Source of the DNA: Planctomycetota bacterium
GTDB taxonomy: Bacteria > Planctomycetota > B15-G4
Length of the DNA stretch: 64,000 nucleotides
Assembly (NCBI GenBank): GCA_029259745.1
Contig: JAJDEO010000063.1
Coordinates: 186,001-250,000, forward strand
Direction of reading: 5' to 3'
Shown here: one piece after another, positions 26,189-36,548 of the stretch
Numbering within the stretch: position 1 is the first letter of the stretch
Layout of the letters: each line of letters starts with the position of its first letter
Notes under the pieces: generated by a model
Seen by the model: the letters and a program-made list of their open reading frames with translations, nothing else
Databases searched by the model: none
Told to the model about the DNA's origin: nothing
Program-made: the position numbers and the translations under genes

Positions 26189-28114
26189 CTAGAGCGTGAC
26201 ATCGCCCATCAGGGTCGAGACCCATGACGGGAACGAGCGGTAGTTCGCGTTCGCGGCGAGGTCGGCCAGGAGCAGCCCGCGGCTGTCGGCGAGAAGCAGG
26301 CCGATCCCGTCGAGCGCGGCACCGCGCGCCTCGTTCGAAGCCCGCTTGTCGATCAGGATGTCGATGAGCCCCTCGAGTGCTGCCGACGAGCCGTGGAAGC
26401 TCGCGGCACTCGCGATCGAAGCCTGCAGCTCCGGAATGTTCAGCGTGCGCACCATGTCGACCACGAGCGCGCCGTCGTCGATATGCCCGAGGTGTCCGAG
26501 CGACTGGGCGATCGCTGCCTGGGCGTAGGGCCAGCTCTCACGGTGCAGTTGCTCGCGCAGCACGTCGCGACTTCGCACGTCACCGATGAGGGCGAGGGAT
26601 TGGGCCGCGAAGGTGCGCTCACGAGCATCACCCGATGTCGTCAGTGCCTCATGCAGAGCCGGAACCGACCCGGTGTCGCGAGCGATCCCGCAGGCCACGA
26701 GGTAGGCGCCGTGCGCATCGTGATTGCCCTCGTTCTCGAGGGCGTCGTGGATCGCGGTGCAGGCCGCGCCATCGCCCGTGCGACGCGCGTTGATGCCGAG
26801 AGCCAGAGCGGCCCACGGACGCATCGACTGATCGTCGTCCTGTGAGACACGTTCGATGAGCACCTCGAGTGCCGCGTCGTCCGTCTGCTCGCCGAGGGCG
26901 ATCATCAGGAAGCCACGCGCCATCTCGTCGGATTCGTTGTCGAGAGACTCGCCGAGTTCGTTGAGCAGCGGCGTATCACCGTGGCGCGACAAGGCCATCG
27001 CAGCGGCACGTCGCACGTCGACGTCGCCATCTCCGAGCGCCGTCAGCAACGTCGGGATCACGGTGCCGTCGCTGCCCTTGCCGAGGCTCATCAACGCGTT
27101 GCAGCGAGCGATGACGTCGAAGTCCTCGTTCCGTGCGACCGTCATGGCGTGACGCCGGACGCGGTCGCTCGGCGCGAGTGAATCGAAGACGAACGCGGCC
27201 GCGGCGAGCTTGTCGTCGTCGTTCTCGTCGACGGTTTCGAGGATGCCCTCGACGTAGCGTTCGACGAGCGACGGGAACCCGTAGTGGCGCCCGATCGCGA
27301 GGCCCATGATGGCGATCGATGTGCCGTGGGCCGAGATCTTGCGGGCACGCTTGGGGTCGTTGGCGAGGTCGAGCAGGATCTGAGCGGCATCGTTGTGGCC
27401 GGTGGCGCCGAGCCCGAGCATCGCGCAGTGGCGCACATGGATGACCCGGTCGTCGAGCATGTCCATGAGGCGCGGCACGGCGTCGCGCCCACCGAGACGG
27501 CCCCACGTCATCGCAGCACGCGATCGCACGTGGGCATCGCGGTCGTGCGTGGCCTTCTCGATGAGCGGCAGCACGCGCTTCGTCATCTGATCGACGTAGG
27601 AGGCGTTGAGCTTCGAGCCGAAGGCGTAGCGTCGGTCGGTCTCCTGCTCCGGCTCGGATTCGAGCGCATGTGGCCGCAGGTACTGGAGGCGGTTCATCTC
27701 CCACCACTCCCACCACGTGGCCGTCGAGCCGCTGGTCGCGCTGAGCTGACCGTCGTTGAAGGAGCGCGTGAGACCCGCGCCGCGGCGCACTCCACCCCCC
27801 GAGCGTGCCGAACCACGTGTCACCCCGCCCTGGGCACCAGTGGCTCCCGACGAGGGTCCGCTCGCCGATGGGAGGCACACCGCGCCGCCTGAAGTCGGGC
27901 TGGAAGGAGCGGCGGCAGGGGGGGCCCAAACGCTTCCGCCTCCCGACGTCACGTTCGAGCCGGACGCCCCGCCAGCGGGGCCGGGAATACCAGCGCCTCC
28001 GGTCGGTCCGGAGGGCGTTCGACCCGCGGAGGGGCCAGGGCACTGTCCCACGGCCTCGGGGATCCCGAGAGCCGTCAGCAGGGCGACACACGCCAGCGAA
28101 AGCCGTTTACGCAT
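26189..28114 (-). CDS. Secreted HEAT-repeat protein B, paralogue of A
   Basis: A 641-residue exported protein, ATG at 28114 after GGAGAG, signal peptide MRKRLSLACVALLTALGIPE. A Gly/Pro/Ser-rich low-complexity segment (25-135) replaces the N-terminal domain of protein A. From TWWEWWEMNRLQYL onward it tracks A repeat by repeat (RSRAAMTWGRLGGRDAVPRL, IGRHYGFPSLVERY, MRPWAALALGINARRTGD, AAIAQSLGHLGHIDDG) and ends FPSWVSTLMGDVTL. A tandem duplication with exchanged N-termini explains the pair. It is divergent from the selenoprotein-like gene across 112 bp. Confidence 0.85.
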   Translation of the reverse strand: MRKRLSLACVALLTALGIPEAVGQCPGPSAGRTPSGPTGGAGIPGPAGGASGSNVTSGGGSVWAPPAAAPSSPTSGGAVCLPSASGPSSGATGAQGGVTRGSARSGGGVRRGAGLTRSFNDGQLSATSGSTATWWEWWEMNRLQYLRPHALESEPEQETDRRYAFGSKLNASYVDQMTKRVLPLIEKATHDRDAHVRSRAAMTWGRLGGRDAVPRLMDMLDDRVIHVRHCAMLGLGATGHNDAAQILLDLANDPKRARKISAHGTSIAIMGLAIGRHYGFPSLVERYVEGILETVDENDDDKLAAAAFVFDSLAPSDRVRRHAMTVARNEDFDVIARCNALMSLGKGSDGTVIPTLLTALGDGDVDVRRAAAMALSRHGDTPLLNELGESLDNESDEMARGFLMIALGEQTDDAALEVLIERVSQDDDQSMRPWAALALGINARRTGDGAACTAIHDALENEGNHDAHGAYLVACGIARDTGSVPALHEALTTSGDARERTFAAQSLALIGDVRSRDVLREQLHRESWPYAQAAIAQSLGHLGHIDDGALVVDMVRTLNIPELQASIASAASFHGSSAALEGLIDILIDKRASNEARGAALDGIGLLLADSRGLLLADLAANANYRSFPSWVSTLMGDVTL

Positions 28115-28194
28115 TGTTCTCTCTCCTCACTCTCTCCGCTGTCCTCGCCGAGGTCGAGATCCTCATCACGACTCTCGTGCTACCACTGCGTGTC

Positions 28195-28211
28195 TGCCTG
28201 AGGCTCAGGCA
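28195..28211. promoter_or_regulatory. Perfect 17-bp palindrome between divergent genes
   Basis: TGCCTGAGGCTCAGGCA: eight complementary base pairs around one central G. It lies directly before the SD (AAGGAG) of the peroxiredoxin-like gene and 81 bp from the HEAT-B start. The position suits an operator for a dimeric repressor, or an mRNA hairpin that limits ribosome access. Confidence 0.45.
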
Positions 28212-28226
28212 CCAAGGAGATCCCAC

Positions 28227-28868
28227 ATGACCCTGGCCAAACGACTCGAAGCGATTCGGACTGCGTTCACAGCTCGAATCGACGACCACACCCGCGCCAT
28301 CGTTCACCGAGCCGCGGAAAATCTGCGTGCATCCGGCATTCGCGATCGGATTCTCGGTGTCGGAAAACCACTCCCGGCCTTCGCACTCGCGAACCACCAC
28401 GGACAGCGTCGCACGTCGGCGGAATCCGTGGGAGACAAGTCGCTCGTCCTGACGTTCTTCCGCGGCCATTGGTGACCTTATTGCGTCGCCGAGCTGGATG
28501 CTCTGGCAAAGATTCACGACGAACTCCTCGCTGCCGGAGGGCGTCTTTTGGCCATCAGCCCCGAGAAGCCGGAACACACGGCCGAGCTCGTTGCTGCCCA
28601 CAAGCTCCCCTTCGAGATCCTGTTCGACGAGGGCGCGCGCGTAGGAAAACAGTTCGGCTTGATGTTCACGCTCCCTGACGACCTCGTGACGGTGTACCGC
28701 GGTTTCGGGATCGACCTCGACGAGTCGAACTCATCAGGGTGGACGTTGCCGGTCCCCGCGCGTTACGTCTTCGATTCCGAAGGCATCGCTCGCCACGTGG
28801 ACGCCGACACGGACTACACGGTGCGTCCTGAGCCGACGGCGACGCTCGAGATCGCCCGCGGCCTCTGA
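28227..28868 (+). CDS. Peroxiredoxin-like (AhpC/TSA) thiol oxidoreductase, probable selenoprotein with in-frame TGA
   Basis: A 213-residue thioredoxin-fold protein when TGA at 28473-28475 is read as selenocysteine 83. The ATG at 28227 has a strong SD, AAGGAG. The sequence reads LVLTFFRGHW-TGA-PYCVAEL. Relatives carry FYRGxWCPYC here, so the TGA replaces exactly the first Cys of CxxC, giving UxxC with Cys86. After the TGA the same frame runs 130 codons with normal family features (GGRLLAISPEKPEHTAEL, FDEGARVGKQFGL, PARYVFDSEG) and ends in TGA before a hairpin terminator. Likely role: reduction of peroxides or disulfides. The alternative is a nonsense mutation or sequencing error. No sel genes lie in the window. 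Confidence 0.8.
28488..28507 (+). promoter_or_regulatory. Candidate bacterial SECIS hairpin
   Basis: GCC-GAGC, loop TGGAT, GCTC, bulged T, GGC: seven base pairs with one bulge. The apical loop starts 22 nt after the first base of the TGA at 28473. Bacterial SECIS elements lie just downstream of the UGA inside the coding region, with a small loop that has a G in its first two positions, and this one has G second. The bulged U is on the 3' side, unlike E. coli fdhF. Confidence 0.5.
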
Positions 28869-28893
28869 CGGAGCAGGTCGGGTTGAAACGTCA

Positions 28894-28928
28894 AGCGCCC
28901 CCATCGGCCAAGTTCCGATGGGGGCGCT
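28894..28928. terminator. Bidirectional terminator hairpin
   Basis: A perfect 14-bp stem (AGCGCCCCCATCGG against CCGATGGGGGCGCT) with a 7-nt loop. It lies between the convergent stops at 28868 and 28977. No T-run follows. Confidence 0.75.
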
Positions 28929-28976
28929 GGTGTGTGACGATCGTGTCGCGCCGCGAACGACGCTTGGGTGGTGCGT

Positions 28977-29624
28977 TCAGCGCAGGTCGAGGCTCGCGTC
29001 GACGACCGTGCGCGCAGAGCGCCCGGGAGCCTTCGCGACGACCTTGACGTCGTAGACGGAGCCGGCGTCGAGCGGGCCCACATCAAGAGGCGTCGATGAG
29101 TAGGGACGCTTGACCCGCGGTTCGCCGTCGACCTCGACGACGAACGAAGCCCGCTCTTCGGTCGCGAGGGCGAGTTCGCTCTCGCCGCGGACCGTCAGAT
29201 GGGCCGTGCCGTCGGCGTGGCGCTGGAGTTCGAGTTCGTCGAGCCCTGAGCCGGGACCCTGGAGCGTGAGGAGGCTGTCTGCTCCATCGCCGCGGAGGGC
29301 GCCGAGTGCGGGGACGAGCTCACCTTCCGGACGGCGGAGGCGGTGCTCGAACGCGTTGACGAGCTCGAGACCCTTCTCGACGAGCCGCGCGACCACGCGA
29401 AACGTGGCCGCCTCGCGGCGCACACCCAACGTGTCGACAGCGGCGCGGAGCACCTCATACGTGTGTGGGCAGTTCAGTGCGCGCTCCTCGATCATGCGGC
29501 GCTGGTGCGGCAGGAGCTTGCCGTCGACGTAGAGCGCCAACAGCTCGTCGTTCGGAAGGCCGGCCGGGTCGATGGCGGCACGCCCTTTGGCGGCGAAGAC
29601 GTGATTGAGATCGGAATGAGACAT
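28977..29624 (-). CDS. Putative anti-sigma factor of third sigma pair
   Basis: A 215-residue protein, ATG at 29624 with GAGGA upstream. Residues 20-60 (LPNDELLALYVDGKLLPHQR then RMIEERALNCPHTYEVL) resemble the short helical N-terminus of anti-sigma factors, without the full His-Cys-Cys zinc set. There is no membrane helix. The C-terminal half is beta-rich and ends in a fibronectin-like YDVKVVAKAPGRSARTVV segment. It lies 72 bp downstream of, and on the same strand as, a sigma-factor gene. The assignment comes mainly from this linkage. Confidence 0.55.
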   Translation of the reverse strand: MSHSDLNHVFAAKGRAAIDPAGLPNDELLALYVDGKLLPHQRRMIEERALNCPHTYEVLRAAVDTLGVRREAATFRVVARLVEKGLELVNAFEHRLRRPEGELVPALGALRGDGADSLLTLQGPGSGLDELELQRHADGTAHLTVRGESELALATEERASFVVEVDGEPRVKRPYSSTPLDVGPLDAGSVYDVKVVAKAPGRSARTVVDASLDLR

Positions 29625-29696
29625 CGATGAAATCCTCAGGCTGCCCGTGGTGACTGCGAAACGCGCAGCGGTTGTGCCCAAATGACCGGCCGACCC

Positions 29697-30596
29697 TCAG
29701 CGATCTGACACCACCGGCTCAGATCGCGGTGACGCAGGCGTGACGCCGACCCGCGCGGCGATCTCCCCGAGGATGTCGAGGCAGGGCTCGAGGATGTCCT
29801 TCTGGCCGCAGATCCGGGCGATCTCGGACTTCGAGCAGCGGAAACGCGGGTACTCGGCCAGGACGAGACCGAGCAAGGCCCGGTTCTTGGCGTCCGGCTG
29901 AAGCAGAGCTTGGTAGAGGGTTCGACTCGGGACGCGCAACAGCGCCTCTTGATAGGCCCGAATCTCGGGTGTGATCACTTCGGGATCGCTCACGCGGCTC
30001 TTGCTCGCGCCACCACCTTGCGCGTAAAGGTCCGTCATCTGGTCCTTTGCACGCTTGTAGAGGGCGTCGATGTTCGCCCGCGACGTCGACATGACTTCGG
30101 CGATCTCCTCGCGTGTGATGTCGCGGAAGACCCACAGCACGGCCGAGATGCGCTTCCATTCCAGCGAGAAGAGCAGATTGTGGAAGATGTCGACCTGCTC
30201 CTGCTCGAGCATGGCCTCGTCGGGAATCTCGGCATCCGGGTCGGCGAGATCGACGGACAGTTCGTCGTCGTCGGTGCTGCCCTGGCCGAGACCGCGCGGA
30301 TGGCGACGCCACTTGCGCTTCTCGTCGAGCGCGAAGCGGGTGGTCACGATTTGCAGGAACGTGGCCAGCGAGCAGGAGTTGCGGCCCTCGAAGGCGCGCA
30401 GCTTGCGGTAGTCACGAGCCGCCAGAGCGAGGATGAACGACTGGAAGAGGTCGTCCATGTAGTCGGCCGGGAAATGGAACGGCGGACGATGGAAGACCGA
30501 GTAGATCAGCGCCCGATAGCGCTCGATCAACGCCTCGAAGGCGCCGGGTTTTCCGGCGAAGACGTTGTCGAGGAGCACTTTCTCGTCTGCGTTCAT
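29697..30596 (-). CDS. ECF sigma factor with C-terminal extension
   Basis: A 299-residue protein from the ATG at 30596. Region 2: FEALIERYRALIYSVF, then YMDDLFQSFILALAARDYRK with FEGRNSCSLATFL. Region 4: LEWKRISAVLWVFRDITREE and IAEVMSTSRANIDALYKRAK. About 100 further residues follow region 4 (KSRVSDPEVITPEIRAYQEA to the end), including RCSKSEIARICGQKDILEPC, which looks like another helical domain with two or three Cys. Such extensions usually regulate the factor. Paired with the anti-sigma-like gene downstream. Confidence 0.8.
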   Translation of the reverse strand: MNADEKVLLDNVFAGKPGAFEALIERYRALIYSVFHRPPFHFPADYMDDLFQSFILALAARDYRKLRAFEGRNSCSLATFLQIVTTRFALDEKRKWRRHPRGLGQGSTDDDELSVDLADPDAEIPDEAMLEQEQVDIFHNLLFSLEWKRISAVLWVFRDITREEIAEVMSTSRANIDALYKRAKDQMTDLYAQGGGASKSRVSDPEVITPEIRAYQEALLRVPSRTLYQALLQPDAKNRALLGLVLAEYPRFRCSKSEIARICGQKDILEPCLDILGEIAARVGVTPASPRSEPVVSDR

Positions 30597-31040
30597 GGCT
30601 CGTCGGCGTTCATGGGCAGCGGGACGTGGGTCAGTCGCGGGGCGGTCTGCGCGAGATCTTAGGGATCGTACGGGGCGCAGAAACACGGCAAACGAAGTCG
30701 GATGCCGAATCTTCGATGCCTGCGAGGCTCGCGGGGTTCGCCGGCTATGCGCCGGCGTGGCCGCGGGGCGTGGACCGCCGCGGGTTCCCCCGAACCTCCG
30801 AGATGGCGCGTAAGTCGGCAGTCGGCAAGGCGTTACGCGACCGCCGAAAGTTGCATCTGAGGGCCCATTTCGCGACGATGGACCAGTTGAAAGATGCCCT
30901 TCACGCGCGCTTGTCTGGGCGCGGTCCGACGAGGGCGTGGTGTCTTTCGATGCGTGTGTCCGGAGGGCCGTCCAAGCGGACGGGGGGCGCACGCGGTGCC
31001 AGGCGCACCGAGCCCCTGAGCGACACGACCAAGGTTGCCG
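30597..31040. other. Intergenic leader region upstream of gyrA
   Basis: A 444-bp gap between the divergent sigma-factor gene and gyrA, so it holds both promoters. Near gyrA are two tandem hairpins: CCGTCC-AAGC-GGACGG (30968-30983) and CGGTGC-CAGGC-GCACCG (30994-31010), 30-70 nt before the start codon. These may be leader structures. A basic open frame beginning at 30803 runs into gyrA but lacks an SD and family features, so I do not call it a gene. Confidence 0.5.
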
Positions 31041-33611
<2,571 letters not shown>

Positions 33612-33621
33612 TGCGTCGTCG

Positions 33622-34842
33622 ATGACGATGACCGACCAACCAGACGATGCACGGATGAGCACGATCCCCGAGATCGTGGACGACCTCAAAGCCGGCAAGA
33701 TGATCGTCCTTGTCGACGACGAAGACCGCGAGAACGAGGGCGACCTCATCTGTCTGGCGGAGTCGGTGACGGCCGATCAGATCAACTTCATGGCGCGCTA
33801 CGGTCGCGGGCTGATCTGCATGCCGGTCGACCGCGCCATCGCCGATCGTCTCGATCTCCCGCCGCAGGTCGATCGCAACACGTCGCGTCGCAGCACGGCT
33901 TTCACGGTGTCGATCGAAGCGGCCACCGGCATCACCACGGGCATCTCCGCGGCCGACCGCGCGCGCACGATCCAGGTCGCCGCCGACCCGAAGAGTGGCC
34001 CGAACGATCTCAGCCGTCCGGGGCACATCTTCCCGCTGCGTGCCATGCCCGGCGGTGTGCTGCGTCGTGCAGGGCACACCGAAGGCGCCATTGACCTCGC
34101 GCGCCTCGCCGGCGCACGTCCGGTCGCCGTCGTCTGCGAGATCATGAATGACGACGGTTCGATGGCGCGCTTGCCGGACCTCGACCGCTTCAGCCGCGAG
34201 CACGGCATGAAGATGGCGACGGTCGCCGATCTGATCCACTACCGCCGACGCATGGAACGACTCGTCGAGCATGTCGTCTCGGTGGATCTCCAGTCGCGTT
34301 ACGGTTCGTTTCGCACGCACCTCTACCGCTCGCGCGAGGATGGTTCCGAACACCTCGCCGTGACGGCCGGTGAGCCGGCGCCGGGTTGTCAGGACGGCAT
34401 CGATCGTCCGCTGCTCGTCCGCGTCCATTCCGAGAACCTCGCGCGCGACGTGCTCGGTGGGCTGCTCGGTGCCGAGTCGAAGGTGCTCGCCGCGGCGTTG
34501 CGTCGCGTGCACGCCGAGGGTGAGGGCGTCGTGCTCTACATGCGTCGTCAAGAAGGCGCGAACGTCGGCCTCGAGGCGCGCATGAAGGCGATCGCGCGCG
34601 CACAGACGAGCAACGGCGTCGACGTCGAGGGCGAACCGAGCGTCACGTTGCCCGTCGATGTGCGTGACTACGGCATCGGCGCCCAGATCCTGCGCGACCT
34701 CGGCGTCCGCCAGATGCGCCTGCTCACGAACAACCCGGCCCGCTACCACGCCATGCGTGGCTACGGCCTCGAGATCGCCGAGCGCCTGCCGCTCGAGCTC
34801 GACGGCGTCCCGGCCAAGAAGGCCTCCGACGACGAAATCTGA
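33622..34842 (+). CDS. ribB: 3,4-dihydroxy-2-butanone-4-phosphate synthase fused to a GTP cyclohydrolase II domain lacking its zinc site
   Basis: RibBA-type protein of 406 residues in riboflavin synthesis. The N-terminal DHBP synthase half is intact: DDEDRENEGDLI for the metal and ribulose-5-phosphate site, RPGHIFPLRA and GGVLRRAGHTEGAIDLARLA (start 33622; ATG at 33655 is an alternative). The C-terminal half aligns with GTP cyclohydrolase II along its length (VDVRDYGIGAQILRDLGV). However, the three zinc cysteines are gone: the HSEC...RCDC motif reads HSENLARDVLGGLLGAES, with Asn272, Gly283 and Glu285. EGRGIGL also reads EGANVGL. This half is therefore predicted to be inactive, as in the RibBX type described in other bacteria, and a separate ribA is expected elsewhere. 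Confidence 0.92.
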   Translation: MTMTDQPDDARMSTIPEIVDDLKAGKMIVLVDDEDRENEGDLICLAESVTADQINFMARYGRGLICMPVDRAIADRLDLPPQVDRNTSRRSTAFTVSIEAATGITTGISAADRARTIQVAADPKSGPNDLSRPGHIFPLRAMPGGVLRRAGHTEGAIDLARLAGARPVAVVCEIMNDDGSMARLPDLDRFSREHGMKMATVADLIHYRRRMERLVEHVVSVDLQSRYGSFRTHLYRSREDGSEHLAVTAGEPAPGCQDGIDRPLLVRVHSENLARDVLGGLLGAESKVLAAALRRVHAEGEGVVLYMRRQEGANVGLEARMKAIARAQTSNGVDVEGEPSVTLPVDVRDYGIGAQILRDLGVRQMRLLTNNPARYHAMRGYGLEIAERLPLELDGVPAKKASDDEI

Positions 34843-34977
34843 CGTCTCGCATCGAGGCGTGGAGTCCTGCGATCGGGCCCCAATCGGGCCTTTGCGGGTT
34901 CTTCAGCGAGACACGACCTGGTCGGGAAGAGCTGCGGCCCGGGGTCCGTCGAAGACCCTGCTAGCGCGGAGACAGTG

Positions 34978-35547
34978 ATGACACCCGAAGACCAAGCTCT
35001 TCTCGAGCGTCTCCGCGCTGGCGAGGAATCCGCCTTTCGCGAGTTTGTCGATGCCTATCGAAACCGAGTTCTCTCCGTGGTCACCCGCGTCGTTGGCAGT
35101 GCTGCCGACGCCGAGGACCTCGCGCAGGACACGTTTCTCAAGGCGTTTCGCGCGATCGGCCGGTTCCAGGGACAGTCGGCCCTCTTCACGTGGCTGTATC
35201 GGATCGCCGTCAACACGGCGCGCGATCACCTCGATGCCCGCCGCCGACGACCGGCTGTCTCCCTCGACGCGATCCATGAGGACCGCACTTTCGATCCCGA
35301 GCACGGCGGCCCCTCGCCGCTGGAGGAACTCGAGATCGAGGATCTTCGCGCAGTCGTGCGAGCCACGATGGAGCAGCTTCCCGAGCCGTTCCGAAGCACG
35401 CTCAAGCTGCGCGAACTCGAGGGCCATTCCTACGAAGACGTGGCCGGAATCCTGGGCGTCTCGATCGGCACGGTCGAGTCGCGCATCTTTCGCGCCCGAA
35501 CGAAGTTGCGCGCCCTGCTCGACGCAGGCGCGCTCGCGAGGCCTTGA
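34978..35547 (+). CDS. ECF sigma factor, RpoE-like
   Basis: A 189-residue canonical ECF sigma factor. Region 2: FREFVDAYRNRVLSVVTRVV, then DAEDLAQDTFLKAFRAIGRF with LFTWLYRIAVNTARDHL. Region 4: LPEPFRSTLKLRELEGHSYE and DVAGILGVSIGTVESRIFRA. ATG at 34978 with GGAG upstream (a GTG lies one codon before). It heads a compact trio with the anti-sigma-like gene 3 bp downstream and an exported CpxP-like protein, and closely resembles the RpoE/RseA arrangement for envelope stress. Confidence 0.93.
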   Translation: MTPEDQALLERLRAGEESAFREFVDAYRNRVLSVVTRVVGSAADAEDLAQDTFLKAFRAIGRFQGQSALFTWLYRIAVNTARDHLDARRRRPAVSLDAIHEDRTFDPEHGGPSPLEELEIEDLRAVVRATMEQLPEPFRSTLKLRELEGHSYEDVAGILGVSIGTVESRIFRARTKLRALLDAGALARP

Positions 35548-35550
35548 GCC

Positions 35551-36144
35551 ATGAACACACCTGACGATTCACGTTTCACGAGCGACACCCTCGAGCAGTC
35601 CACGATGGACGATGAGCTCTGTCTCTTCGTCCACTCGCTCCTCCTCGACGGACGCGCCGTCCGGCCCGACACGGTGGAGCGCGCTCGCCAGTGGGCGTCG
35701 GAGCACCCCGCCGTTGCCGCTGCGATCGGCGACTTCTCGGCGATGTCGGCTGCGCTGACGCCGCTCGAGGGGCTTGCACCGAGCGCCGACTTCACCGACC
35801 GGGTGCTCGCCGCACGCCACCCGCCGCGCATCAACGAGGTCGCGGCGGCTGCGCGTCCTGCGGCGCGTCTCCAGGACGGCCTCGCCGCCGTGCGACGGCT
35901 GTCCGTGGCGGCCGCGCTCGCGATCGTCACGACGCTCGGCTACGGCGTCATGCGGCCGGCAGCGCTCTTTGCCGACGACGACCCGGCCTCGCTGCAGGTG
36001 CAGCAGGTGCACGAGGCCGACAGCTTCCACGACAGTGAGGGCCGCGCCACGCCCGAGGCCTTCGAGGCCGGGCTCGACGGGCTGATCGAGGGCGATGCGC
36101 GCCTTGCGCCCGACGAGTTGGACGCGCTCGAGTCGCAGCGATGA
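35551..36144 (+). CDS. Putative membrane anti-sigma factor
   Basis: A 197-residue protein with a cytosolic helical N-terminus (CLFVHSLLLDGRAVRPDTVE, RARQWASEHP), a single membrane helix near residue 115-135 (LSVAAALAIVTTLGYGVM), and an acidic outer tail. It starts 3 bp after the sigma-factor stop, and its own stop overlaps the next start by ATGA. No zinc motif. Function is inferred from topology and coupling. Confidence 0.7.
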   Translation: MNTPDDSRFTSDTLEQSTMDDELCLFVHSLLLDGRAVRPDTVERARQWASEHPAVAAAIGDFSAMSAALTPLEGLAPSADFTDRVLAARHPPRINEVAAAARPAARLQDGLAAVRRLSVAAALAIVTTLGYGVMRPAALFADDDPASLQVQQVHEADSFHDSEGRATPEAFEAGLDGLIEGDARLAPDELDALESQR

Positions 36145-36470
36145 ACGGCACGCGCGGAGTCCTCGCCGGTCTTGTCCTCGCGACGCTGCTCGTCGTCCTC
36201 GGCATCTGCGTCGAGCGCTTCGTGCTCTCGGCCGATCACGCGTCCCCGCCGACGTATCTCGAGCTTCTGCGCGCCGAACTCGAACTCCGTGACGATCAAG
36301 TCTCAGCGATCGCGGAGATCCTGGCCGATGAAGACGCCGACATCGAGGCGCTGCGCCGCCAGCACATCGAACTGCTCCGCCAGCCCGTCGCCGAGCGCCG
36401 CTCGCTGACAGCCCAGCTCCTTTCCGAACAACTCGACGCTCAGCAGCGCGAACACTTCGCCGAACTCTGA
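36141..36470 (+). CDS. Exported CpxP/Spy-like helical protein
   Basis: A 109-residue protein with an N-terminal signal anchor (GVLAGLVLATLLVVLGIC), then two amphipathic helices: LRAELELRDDQVSAIAEILA and the final SLTAQLLSEQLDAQQREHFA. The 'L-x-x-x-Q' spacing resembles the LTxxQ motifs of periplasmic CpxP/Spy and CnrX-type sensors. As last gene of an ECF trio it is a good candidate for the periplasmic sensor or a co-regulated chaperone. Confidence 0.65.
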   Translation: MNGTRGVLAGLVLATLLVVLGICVERFVLSADHASPPTYLELLRAELELRDDQVSAIAEILADEDADIEALRRQHIELLRQPVAERRSLTAQLLSEQLDAQQREHFAEL

Positions 36471-36548
36471 GCCGCTCTTCACATTGATCCCTCCGGCGGA
36501 CGTGCCTTATCGTCGTCCGACCGTAGTTTTCCTCGCGAGACCGTACCT

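Noticed and set aside
28476..28868. Gene at 28227 as a pseudogene, with 28548-28868 as a separate short protein
   Set aside because: The TGA falls exactly on the redox Cys codon, the frame is otherwise undamaged on both sides, and there is no SD for an internal start. Selenocysteine explains it better, though resequencing is needed.
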